Source: Streptomyces exfoliatus (GTDB lineage: Bacteria > Actinomycetota > Actinomycetes > Streptomycetales > Streptomycetaceae). From it: DNA of 15,599 nt. Position numbers and translations under genes: made by a program. Each line of letters begins with the position of its first letter. The first letter of the stretch is position 1. Location: positions 1 to 15,599 of the forward strand of contig NZ_JNZP01000052.1 in assembly GCF_000725545.1 (NCBI RefSeq), written 5' to 3'. Below the pieces are notes generated by a model that was given only the letters and a program-made list of their open reading frames with translations, had not been told where the DNA came from and searched no databases. Positions 1-6,097 of this stretch are shown here, one piece after another.

Positions 1-183
1 GGCGTAGAGCCGTGCGGTCACACCCGGCTCTCCGGGAACGCGCCGTACCCGCGGTGCCCCCGAAGTCGCCCAGCGCCGGCCGAGTTCCTCGACGGCCTCC
101 TGGAGAGTCGCTTCGTCGGTGGCGGTGATGGCCAGGACGATCAGGCCGGGCTCGCTGACGTGGATCGGGTCAATGGGTTCCAT
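1..183 (-). CDS. DUF6207 family protein, C-terminus beyond window edge
   Basis: The minus-strand frame starts at ATG 183-181 and stays open to base 1, giving 61 residues. It begins MEPIDPIHVSEPGLIVLAIT and later reads RRWATSG and VRRVPGEPGV. This matches my recollection of DUF6207, small cytoplasmic Streptomyces proteins of unknown function with the pattern HVSEPGL..LDIT..DE...RWATSG..PVRR.PGEPGV.AR.YAD. The last visible residues (ARLYA) fall where the family usually has ARLYADIR, so only a short C-terminus should be missing. A weak purine-rich site (GAGGGG) lies about 13 nt before the ATG. The upstream minus-strand gene ends inside this start region, with its stop at 172-170, so the two may be co-transcribed. 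The family assignment is from memory of the motif; no function is known. Confidence 0.75.
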   Translation of the reverse strand, partial: MEPIDPIHVSEPGLIVLAITATDEATLQEAVEELGRRWATSGAPRVRRVPGEPGVTARLYA

Positions 184-616
184 GCCCGCCAGAACGCCCC
201 TCGAAGGTGGTGGAGTCGGGGACATCGCCCGGATGACCAGGACGGGTCGAGTTCCGTGCGGCTTTGACCCGGCGGACGGTCCACGCGAGAGGACGATCGT
301 TAGCGGTTCTACTCTGCCGGGTAGCCGAGCGGCCGTGCTCGGCGAAGCGGTCCGCCGCCCGGGTGAAAGTGCCGGCCTCGGCCTCGTAGTCGTGGGAGAA
401 GGCGGGTTCGGCGAGGGCGAGGTCCCGGTAGATCGCTGCCAGGTTCCTGCATGCGGCGACGACCCGTACGTTGACGGGATGGTCGACACTGGCGTCAGCG
501 TCGTCGTCGGCCAGGGCGTTGAGGTCGTCCCACGCCTCGGCGCGCTCCTGAACAGCTTTGGCCAGAGCCGTGTGGAGGGGTTCGGCGCGGGCGCGCTGAT
601 GTGCCTCGTACTGCAC
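170..616 (-). CDS. unrecognised alpha-helical protein, possibly 5'-truncated
   Basis: The 148-aa frame starts at GTG 616. The coding-like part is the first 100 or so residues: Ala/Glu-rich helices such as LHTALAKAVQERAEAWDDL and RNLAAIYRDLALAEPAF. The last 48 residues are Arg/Ser/Thr-rich and look like read-through after a frameshift. The same frame stays open upstream to a TGA at 793-791, and that upstream stretch also looks coding (NEAVLHWACDGRRNRSG, ALAESLDAWAAEQ) but has no ATG or GTG. The original gene may therefore have begun further upstream and lost its 5' end. The stop overlaps the DUF6207 start by 14 nt. I do not recognise the family; a helical, possibly TPR-like fold is only a guess from composition. 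Confidence 0.45.
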   Translation of the reverse strand: MQYEAHQRARAEPLHTALAKAVQERAEAWDDLNALADDDADASVDHPVNVRVVAACRNLAAIYRDLALAEPAFSHDYEAEAGTFTRAADRFAEHGRSATRQSRTANDRPLAWTVRRVKAARNSTRPGHPGDVPDSTTFEGRSGGHGTH

Positions 617-810
617 CGAGCCGGGGAAGCGGGTCGCATCCAGCCCCTCGGTGACCGGGCTGGGCGTGCCGGGGGTCTGTTCCGCCGCCCATGCGTCGAG
701 GCTCTCGGCGAGCGCCGGGCCGGGGATGCCGCTGCGGTTGCGCCGGCCGTCGCAGGCCCAGTGCAGTACGGCCTCGTTCCAGGTCCGGCTTCAGCGAGCA
801 GCAGGCACAG

Positions 811-844
811 CAGTGCCCCGGCCCTGATTGGGGCCGGGGCACTG
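811..844. terminator. strong hairpin, likely intrinsic terminator
   Basis: A perfect 14-bp inverted repeat (CAGTGCCCCGGCCC against its complement) has a 6-nt loop. There is no T-run on either side, as is common for Streptomyces terminators. It lies upstream of the minus-strand gene at 170-616. Before IS110 copy 1 inserted it would have lain a little over 150 bp past the stop of the minus-strand gene at 2452, so it may be that gene's terminator. Confidence 0.65.
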
Positions 845-1000
845 AGAGCGGTTCGGGGCCAACCGGTGTACAGCGCAAGCTACGAGGTCGACAGCCAGTG
901 CTCCCCGGGGGTGCCATGGCGATCATCACCACGCTAGCGGGGCAGGCTGTACCTGGTGACCAGTGTCCACGCGGCGCGAGTGGCGTCCGTTACCCACGCG
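845..1000. other. non-coding flank left of IS110 copy 1
   Basis: This 156-bp stretch has no coding-like frame. It contains short dyads (for example GGTGACC around 956-962) but nothing I can assign. Its right edge, at base 1000, is where similarity to the left flank of IS110 copy 2 begins. Confidence 0.5.
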
Positions 1001-1240
1001 CCCCCCGTTACCTTTTTCGTGGCTCCGCAATGGGGCTACCAGCCTTCGGGTCCGGCACGACTTCCCCCCTTGTTGTTCATGATCCGGGGGGTGGTGTCAC
1101 CGGTCCGGAGGCATCGATGGACCGCTGATGAGGGGCCTGAGCACCGGCTTCACCCGAGCTGGAAGAGCTCTCCGTAACGTGGATGTGGCAGCTCGGTGCC
1201 CTGGCAAGGCCGGACGAAAGCGTGATGGAGAGGCCTGCAC
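1001..1240 (+). ncRNA. candidate IS110 bridge RNA region (left end)
   Basis: This long non-coding left end lies upstream of an IS110-group recombinase, the position of the bridge RNA in this group. It is about 94% identical by eye to the left end of copy 2, at least as conserved as the coding part. A 6-bp stem CCCCCC (1064-1069) with GGGGGG (1086-1091) encloses a 16-nt loop and is present in both copies. A second stem, GGTCC (1102-1106) with GGACC (1119-1123), pairs only in copy 1. Most differences between copies cluster around 1037-1060, 1103-1119 and 1150-1160, where guide loops could lie. The exact RNA ends and guide sequences cannot be fixed from sequence alone. Confidence 0.55.
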
Positions 1241-2455
1241 GTGATCGACACCGGCGACATCGACGTCTTCCTCGGCCTGGACGTCGGCAAAGGCGAACAC
1301 CACGCCACCGCCGTAACCCCGGCCGGAGAGAAGGCCTTCGACAAGCGCCTGCCCAACACCGAACCCAAACTCCGCGAACTGTTCGCCAAGCTGAAGGCCA
1401 AGCACGGAACGGTGCTGGTCGTGGTCAACCAGCCGGCCTCGATCGGTGCCCTGCCGCTGGCGGTCGCGAGGGACATGGGCTGCCCGGTCGCCTACCTTCC
1501 GGGCCTCACGATGCGCCGGATCGCCGACCTCTACCCCGGCGAGGCCAAGACCGACGCGAAGGACGCCTTCATCATCGCCGACGCCGCCCGCGCCATGCCC
1601 CACACGCTGCGGGCGATCGACAGCGAGGACGAGACCATCGCCGAGCTGGAGATGATCGTCGGGTTCGACGACGACCTGGCCGCCGAAGCGACACGCGTCG
1701 CCAACCGGCTCCACGGCCTGCTGACCCAGATCCACCCCTCGCTGGAGCGGGTGCTGGGGCCGCGGCTCCAGCACCCGGCCGTCCTGACCTTGCTGGAGCG
1801 GTTCGGTTCACCGGCCCAGATCCGCAAGGCCGGCCGGCGGCGGCTGGTCACGCTGTTACGGCCCAAGGCCCCGAGGATGGCCGAGCGGCTGGTCGAGGAC
1901 ATCTTCACCGCCCTGGACGAGCAGACCGTCACCGTTCCCGGCACCGAGGCGGCCGCTTTGATCGTCCCGAGCCTGGCCGGATCCCTGACCGCCGTACTTG
2001 ATCAGCGGAAGCTCCTGGCCGGGCGGATCGAGGAACTCCTGAAGGCTCACCCTCTTTCGAAGGTCCTGACGTCCATGCCGGGAGTCGGCGTCAGGACCGG
2101 AGCCAGGATCCTCATTGAGGTCAGTGACGGCAGCACCTTCCCGACCGCAGCCCACCTCGCCGCCTGCGCAGGACTCGCACCGGCGACCCGCAGTTCGGGG
2201 TCGTCGATCCGCGGCGAACAGCCGTCCCGGAGGGGAAACAAGCAGCTCAAACGCGCTTTCTTCCTCTCCGCGTTCGCTGCCCTGGGCGACCCGGCATCGC
2301 GGGCCTACTACGACAAGAAGATCGCCCAGGGAAAGCACCACACGCAGGCCCTGCTCTGCCTAACCAGACGCCGGGCCGACGTCCTCTTCGCGATGCTCCG
2401 CGACGGAACCTTCTACGAACCGCAGCCCGTTCGGGCTGTCCCTCCGCAGACCTAG
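1241..2455 (+). CDS. IS110-family DEDD recombinase/transposase (D63N variant)
   Basis: This 404-aa protein starts at GTG 1241, with GGAGAGG seven bases upstream. The N-terminal RuvC-like DEDD domain (about 8-160) has D14 (FLGLDVGKGEHH), then NQPASIGALP at 63-72, and D105/D108 in EAKTDAKDAF. A linker helical region precedes the C-terminal Tnp domain (about 270-385), with TSMPGVGVRTGARI, GLAPATRSSGS (likely nucleophile S319) and RRGNKQLKRAFFLSAFA. The family recombines a circular donor into a target chosen by its bridge RNA. Spacing matches the IS621 recombinase (D11, E60, D102, D105) with a constant offset of three, which puts Asn63 where an acidic residue is expected. Copy 2 has Asp there. 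The C-terminus after GTFYEPQP differs from copy 2 and may be encoded by flanking DNA. Family is certain; activity is doubtful. Confidence 0.95.
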   Translation: MIDTGDIDVFLGLDVGKGEHHATAVTPAGEKAFDKRLPNTEPKLRELFAKLKAKHGTVLVVVNQPASIGALPLAVARDMGCPVAYLPGLTMRRIADLYPGEAKTDAKDAFIIADAARAMPHTLRAIDSEDETIAELEMIVGFDDDLAAEATRVANRLHGLLTQIHPSLERVLGPRLQHPAVLTLLERFGSPAQIRKAGRRRLVTLLRPKAPRMAERLVEDIFTALDEQTVTVPGTEAAALIVPSLAGSLTAVLDQRKLLAGRIEELLKAHPLSKVLTSMPGVGVRTGARILIEVSDGSTFPTAAHLAACAGLAPATRSSGSSIRGEQPSRRGNKQLKRAFFLSAFAALGDPASRAYYDKKIAQGKHHTQALLCLTRRRADVLFAMLRDGTFYEPQPVRAVPPQT

Positions 2456-2832
2456 ACCATGGTCAGGAGGTGATCCGTCGGTCCGTAGTCGATCTTCCAG
2501 TCGGCATAGCTCCCGCAGAACCCATCCTTGATGCACCGCAGACCCACGGTCACCCAGCGGACGGATCCGGCGTCGCCGAGTGAGAACGCGACCGCGGCCT
2601 CGAACTCCTCGCTCCCGCAAGGGCAGCCAGCCGCACCGGGCTCGTCGTCCTCCCAGGACTCCTCGTTCCAGTACTCCTCGCTGTCCGCGATGAACGCACG
2701 GCTGCCGCAGCCAGAGCACTCCCGTTCCGCGCCGGAGGCGTTGACCAACACGAAGAACACCCGGCCGCCGCACCCACACACGGAAGCAGCGATCTTCACC
2801 GGGCGGCCGTCGACCGCCTCCCGCAGGAACAC
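2452..2832 (-). CDS. Cys-rich probable zinc-binding protein, N-terminus frameshifted
   Basis: The 126-aa frame starts at GTG 2832. It contains three Cys pairs: C19-G-C21, C39-S-G-C42 and C70-P-C72. These suggest zinc-ribbon binding in a small cytoplasmic protein. The C-terminus WKIDYGPTDHLL is complete, and its TAG stop overlaps the IS110 recombinase stop in the palindrome CTAG. There is no good ribosome-binding site at 2832. A natural-looking N-terminus, VSVHADDEVGEG, lies in the frame just upstream from GTG 2885 and would join PADLAVFLREAV if one G were added to the G-run at 2853-2850 on the minus strand. The true gene was therefore probably 2452-2885. It is a conserved-hypothetical-type protein with unknown function. 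Confidence 0.7.
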   Translation of the reverse strand: MFLREAVDGRPVKIAASVCGCGGRVFFVLVNASGAERECSGCGSRAFIADSEEYWNEESWEDDEPGAAGCPCGSEEFEAAVAFSLGDAGSVRWVTVGLRCIKDGFCGSYADWKIDYGPTDHLLTMV

Positions 2833-2885
2833 CGCGAGGTCCGCGGGGACCCCTCGCCAACCTCATCATCAGCATGCACGGACAC

Positions 2886-3146
2886 ATCGTTCCAGACGCC
2901 CCGAACCCACACCCGACCAGCTTGACCAAAGACATAGGGGCACCCCCCAGGCCGCCCCCGAAAGCCCCTGACCGCCTCACGATGCCGTGAACGGACCCCC
3001 GGGCTTCTTCGATGTCCCGGGTTCGGTGCTGTGGCCGTAACAGTCAGGGCCCGCAGGTCAGGGTGCAACACGTCTGGGGAGCGAGGCGGTGGATGTTCCA
3101 CGGTCCAGCGACGTTACAGAACCCCATCAAGTGGCGTGGTGATCCT
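2886..3146. other. intergenic region upstream of the Cys-rich gene
   Basis: There is no coding-like frame in these 261 bases. They should hold the promoter of the minus-strand Cys-rich gene. The only structure I see is a short dyad at 2998-3021, CCCGGG on each side of a 12-nt spacer. I cannot define -10/-35 elements. Confidence 0.4.
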
Positions 3147-3195
3147 GCTGACCGTTCGGATGGGGCGACGTTGGACGGGCATCCGAACGGTCAGC
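3147..3195 (-). terminator. terminator of the Delta-60 repeat protein gene
   Basis: A perfect 16-bp inverted repeat (GCTGACCGTTCGGATG and its complement) has a 17-nt loop. It lies 8 nt after the minus-strand stop at 3204, the expected place for an intrinsic terminator. There is no clear U-tract. Confidence 0.75.
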
Positions 3196-3203
3196 GGAAG
3201 GTG

Positions 3204-5069
3204 TTACGGACAGCTGGTCACAGTTTCGCTGGGGTCGGCAGCGCATGTGTCGGTGCCGTTGCCGCCGTTGAGGGTGTCGTTGCCGGAGCCGCCGGTCAGC
3301 GCGTCGGTGCCGTTGCCGCCATTCACGGTGTCATTGCCGGAGCCGCCGAAGACGGTGTCGTCGCCGTTGCCGCCATTCAGGGTGTCGTTGCCGGAGCCGC
3401 CGAAGACGGTGTCGTTGCCGTTGCCCGCGCTGATGTTGTCGTTGCCGCCGAGGCCGCAGATCACGTCGTTGCCGTTCGTGCCGGCGAGGCTGTCAGCGTT
3501 AGGCGTGCCGATGATCGTGCAGCCGTGGGCGTTGTTCACGGTGGTGGTCGCTGAGGCGGTGTTGTTGGCCGGAGTAGGGTCGGGCTCCGTAGCACTGACC
3601 GTGGCAGTGTCAGTGAGGGTGCCAGTGGCGGTGGGCTCGATGGTCACGGTCACCGTGGCGCTGGCGCCAGGGGCAAGGGCGCCCAAGGCACAGTTGGCGC
3701 TGGTGGCTGTGGTGGTGCAGGTGCCCTGGCTAGGCGTGGCTGATGCCAGCTGACCGGGTCCTGTGACGGTGTCCTGCAGCATGACATTGGAGGCGGGCAC
3801 CGTGGCGCTGTTGTTGGTCACCGTGACGGTGTAGGAAGCCTGATCGCCCAAGCTGGCGGTGGCCGGGCCAGCCTTGGTAACCGACACCTCCGCGTCCCCA
3901 CCACCGCCCTCGTAGCGGGCGAGCCCCATGTCCTGGCCGGGAATCATGCTGGCGCTTCCGGCGGCGACGATCTTGCCGTCGGCCTGCACCGCCAACCCGA
4001 AGGCCTGGTCGCTGCTGCCGTTGAAGTCGGTGGTCACCTTGCCGTCGCCGTTGAAGGTCGTGTCCAGGCTGCCGTCGGTGTTGTACCGGGCCAGCGCGAA
4101 GTCGAGGTCGCTACCGGTGGAGGAGTCGCCAGCGGCGACGATCTTGCCGTCGGCCTGCAGGGCGACTGTCTTAGCCTGCTCGCTGCCGCCGGCGAAGTCG
4201 GTCGTCACCTTGCCGTCGGTGTCGAACGTCGTGTCCAAGCTGCCGTCGGTGTTGTACCGGACTAGCGCCAAGTCGCTGCCGCCTGGGCCTGCGAAGACGT
4301 TTCCGACGGCGACGATCTTGCCGTCGGCCTGCAGCGCAGCATCCCAAAGCTGGTCGTTGCCACCGACGTCGGTGGTCACCTTGCCGTCGGTGTCGAACGT
4401 CGTGTCCAGGCTGCCGTCCCTGTTGTACCGGGCCAGCGCGAAGTCGTTGCTGCCGACAGTTGACCCGCCAGCGGCGACGATGCTGCCGTCGGCCTGCACC
4501 GCCACTGCCACAGCCACCTCGTCGCCGCCGAAGTCGGTGGTCACCCTGCCGTCGCCGTTGAAGGTCGTGTCCAAGCTGCCGTCAGTGTTGTACCGGACCA
4601 GCGCGAAGTCGACGACGCCGCCCGTGCGGCCGGCGGCGACGATCTTGCCGTCAGTCTGCACCGCCACCCCCTCAGCCACCTCGTCGCCGCCGAAGTCGGT
4701 GGTCACCCTGCCGTCGCCGTTGAAGGTCGTGTCCAGGCTGCCGTCAGTGTTGTACCGGGCCAGCGCGAAGTCGTTGCTACCGCCGGAGGGGAATGTCCTT
4801 CCGGCGGTGATGATCTTGCCGTCGGCCTGCACCGCCACCGCCTGTGCGGTGTCGAAGCCGCCAAAATCGGTGGTCACCCTGCCGTCGGTGTCGAAGCTGG
4901 GATCCAAATCCCCCGGAGCGGCCAGGGCGACACCGGGCACGGCCAGGACGAGCGCCATGCCCGCAGCCGCCACCATCCCGGCCCGGCCAGCACACGACCG
5001 GCGGCATTGCTGTGCCGCTGTCCCGAATGCTGGCCCTAGACCAGAAATGAACACGGACATGACGTCCAC
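3204..5069 (-). CDS. secreted Delta-60 repeat / DUF11 / calcium-binding repeat protein
   Basis: This 621-aa protein starts at GTG 5069, with AGGAGG eight to nine bases upstream; ATG 5060 is an alternative. A signal peptide is visible: Arg-containing n-region (CRRSCAGRAG), hydrophobic core at 32-47, and an ALA-A cleavage site after A50. Residues 54-385 hold six Delta-60 repeats (SLDTTFNGDGRVTTDFGG type, about 55-60 aa each), likely forming a beta-propeller-like extracellular domain. Residues 392-511 form a DUF11 domain (SYTVTVTNNS, ATVTVTIEPTATGTLTDTAT). Residues 520-605 are Gly-Asp/Asn nonapeptide repeats (GGSGNDTLNGGNGDD) of the RTX calcium-binding type. The final Cys609 and Cys620 could form a disulfide. 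It is probably released or wall-associated and calcium-stabilised; the ligand is unknown. It is monocistronic, with its own terminator. Confidence 0.9.
   Translation of the reverse strand: MDVMSVFISGLGPAFGTAAQQCRRSCAGRAGMVAAAGMALVLAVPGVALAAPGDLDPSFDTDGRVTTDFGGFDTAQAVAVQADGKIITAGRTFPSGGSNDFALARYNTDGSLDTTFNGDGRVTTDFGGDEVAEGVAVQTDGKIVAAGRTGGVVDFALVRYNTDGSLDTTFNGDGRVTTDFGGDEVAVAVAVQADGSIVAAGGSTVGSNDFALARYNRDGSLDTTFDTDGKVTTDVGGNDQLWDAALQADGKIVAVGNVFAGPGGSDLALVRYNTDGSLDTTFDTDGKVTTDFAGGSEQAKTVALQADGKIVAAGDSSTGSDLDFALARYNTDGSLDTTFNGDGKVTTDFNGSSDQAFGLAVQADGKIVAAGSASMIPGQDMGLARYEGGGGDAEVSVTKAGPATASLGDQASYTVTVTNNSATVPASNVMLQDTVTGPGQLASATPSQGTCTTTATSANCALGALAPGASATVTVTIEPTATGTLTDTATVSATEPDPTPANNTASATTTVNNAHGCTIIGTPNADSLAGTNGNDVICGLGGNDNISAGNGNDTVFGGSGNDTLNGGNGDDTVFGGSGNDTVNGGNGTDALTGGSGNDTLNGGNGTDTCAADPSETVTSCP
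3255..3512 (-). repeat. 27-bp-type repeats encoding Ca-binding nonapeptides
   Basis: Short tandem units encode GGSGNDTLN and GGNGDDTVF and their variants (residues 520-605). This is an imperfect coding minisatellite and not a CRISPR, because the units are contiguous without unique spacers. Confidence 0.75.
3915..4910 (-). repeat. six tandem coding repeats of about 165-180 bp (Delta-60)
   Basis: The DNA encoding residues 54-385 of the secreted protein repeats with a period of about 165-180 bp. Near-identical blocks encode YNTDGSLDTTFNGDG and VQADGKIVAAG. The copies differ mainly in short connecting loops, which suggests expansion by unequal recombination. Confidence 0.85.
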
Positions 5070-5120
5070 TCTGCCTTCCTCCTCATGCAGCCGACTGCGG
5101 CACCTGACGGCCGTCGTGAC

Positions 5121-5133
5121 GGTTGCATCTCAC
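5121..5133 (-). repeat. 13-bp direct repeat, proximal copy
   Basis: GTGAGATGCAACC (minus strand) recurs exactly at 5253-5265, 132 bp further upstream of the Delta-60 gene. Both lie in non-coding DNA in the same orientation, so they may be paired regulator-binding sites. The proximal copy is about 50 bp upstream of the start codon. Confidence 0.5.
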
Positions 5134-5252
5134 AGCAGGTACCTGGTGTACCCACCTCCCCGGGGGCCGGAGCTCAACAAGAAGCAAGCCGTCCCGGAGG
5201 TTCGGGCCACAGCTTGCGGCCGTCACCAGCGGCGAAGCCCAACGGCTTGCCT

Positions 5253-5265
5253 GGTTGCATCTCAC
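5253..5265 (-). repeat. 13-bp direct repeat, distal copy
   Basis: This is an exact second copy of GTGAGATGCAACC, in the same orientation as the copy at 5121-5133, with its start 132 bp upstream of it. Confidence 0.5.
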
Positions 5266-5555
5266 TGGCCGCCGGAATACACCCGCACGAGGGACGCCCC
5301 GCAGGACCACCGCCGCCCAGCAAGTCCGACCACTGTGACATCAAGTTCCTCTGAGCCGCCGCTCAGCGCCAGCAGGCGGGGGCGTCCGCCGAACACGCCA
5401 CTTTCCCCTCGGCGGCGCGCCGGTCACAGTCATTCGCCGATCACGGCGATCACGACGGTGTCTTCGAAGCGGGCGGCGAGTCCTCCAGGCGCAGCCGGGT
5501 AACTCCCGCTGGGTCGCGCGCGCGGCACTGCACGCGGGTATCGGGCCGGGGGAAA

Positions 5556-5587
5556 GGGCGGGCGGGACGGCGCCGCGCCGCCCGCCC
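5556..5587. terminator. GC-rich hairpin
   Basis: The 10-bp arms GGGCGGGCGG and CCGCCCGCCC enclose a 12-nt spacer that can itself pair (GGCGCC). It is one of a cluster of stem-loops downstream of the broken minus-strand Cys gene, so it is a plausible terminator for that gene or a barrier upstream of the Delta-60 promoter. Confidence 0.5.
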
Positions 5588-5601
5588 GGTTCGGGCCTCC
5601 G

Positions 5602-5647
5602 CGACTGCCGAGCTGGGCGCAGCACGGCAGTCGGTCGGCCCCAGCTC
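5602..5647. promoter_or_regulatory. two overlapping, mutually exclusive inverted repeats
   Basis: Stem A pairs CGACTGCCG (5602-5610) with CGGCAGTCG (5625-5633). Stem B pairs GAGCTGGG (5610-5617) with CCCAGCTC (5640-5647). B's left arm lies inside A's loop and A's right arm lies inside B's loop, so they form either a pseudoknot or alternative structures, as in attenuators. No flanking leader peptide or riboswitch class is recognised. Confidence 0.45.
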
Positions 5648-5702
5648 ACAGACCAGCCGTACGGAGATCATGTGCAAAGGTGGCCAGCAGAGGTGCCGCA
5701 GG

Positions 5703-6045
5703 AGTCTCAGCTCCCGGTGAACTCGGGCGGGTAGGTGGTGCTCACGGTACGGGGGTCCTCCTGGTGAGAGGTGGGCTCTGAACCTGTCGAGGCTGATCTC
5801 GTAGCAGTTGTCGCACATGTCGAAGGCCCCGCCCGTGAAGGCAAGGTAGCCGGCCGTCTGTCAGTTGTCGCACACGCCGTCGTGGTCGATGCCGCAGTCG
5901 AAGCAGCAGTAGGAGTCCGAGTCGGGCGCGGCGCGCAGGGTTGTGAAGGAACTGGGCGCGGCCTGGTCTGACGCTGCCCTGGACCTCCGGAGTCGTCGGA
6001 GGCCACGTCAATCGGATCAAGGTGCCAAGCTCGCCCCGTAGTCAT
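5703..6045 (-). pseudogene. broken small protein with CxxC motifs (frameshift and in-frame TGA)
   Basis: The start is ATG 6045, with AGGA nine bases upstream. The first 22 codons read MTTGRAWHLDPIDVASDDSG and on to Pro22. One missing base in a G-run near 5977-5979 then shifts the frame; adding a G continues into SDQAAPSSFTTLRAAPDSDS, then YCCFDCGIDHDGVCDN. The next codon is TGA (5863-5861). The same frame continues to FDMCDNCYEISLDRF, repeating the CDNC motif. The intact protein would carry paired CxxC motifs typical of a zinc ribbon, with the TGA replacing a Cys codon. The true C-terminus is unclear. It is divergent from the DUF4259 gene, with 52 bp between starts. I do not recognise the family. 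Confidence 0.5.
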
Positions 6046-6097
6046 GTTGTCAGTTCCTGATGCGAGGATCCGGGCGACCTTAGGCAAGGAGATCAGC

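Larger units (their letters stand above)
1001..2455 (+). mobile_element. IS110-family insertion sequence, copy 1
   Basis: The left end is placed at 1001 because the sequence from there (CCCCCCGTTACCTTTTTCG) also begins the second copy at 14144, whereas the bases before it differ. The element has about 240 bp of non-coding left end, one recombinase gene and almost no right-hand non-coding DNA. That is the layout of the IS110 group, where the long left end encodes the bridge RNA. No terminal inverted repeats are evident, as expected. The right end is uncertain: identity with copy 2 fades after about 2430, just before the recombinase stop, so the boundary lies between about 2430 and 2455. Confidence 0.85.
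5070..5555. promoter_or_regulatory. long leader/intergenic region upstream of the secreted protein
   Basis: This is about 490 bp with no convincing gene. It holds the ribosome-binding site of the Delta-60 gene near 5078-5087, a 10-bp palindrome GACGGCCGTC near 5107, a palindrome CAGGTACCTG near 5136 and a 13-bp direct repeat. It probably carries the promoter and operators of the secreted protein gene. No sigma-factor hexamers are clear enough to name. Confidence 0.4.

Noticed and set aside
1183..2001. Other long frames (plus 272 aa, minus 225 aa) in IS110 copy 1
   Set aside because: They are Arg/Pro-rich shadows of the recombinase gene with no family similarity; the 404-aa frame has all IS110 motifs.
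3240..3470. CRISPR-like array of short repeats
   Set aside because: Units are contiguous, imperfect and in frame with nonapeptide Ca-binding repeats. There are no unique spacers and no cas genes.
3928..5502. Long plus-strand open frame (524 aa) across the Delta-60 gene
   Set aside because: It is the complement of the repeat gene: Ser/Pro/Leu-rich low-complexity repeats that mirror the minus-strand repeats. The minus-strand product has a signal peptide, known domains, a ribosome-binding site and a terminator.
5450..5818. 122-aa minus-strand frame starting MCDNCYEISLDRF as an independent gene
   Set aside because: Only the first dozen or so residues look coding, and they continue the broken four-Cys gene. 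The rest is Arg/Pro/Ala-rich and runs through the hairpin cluster.
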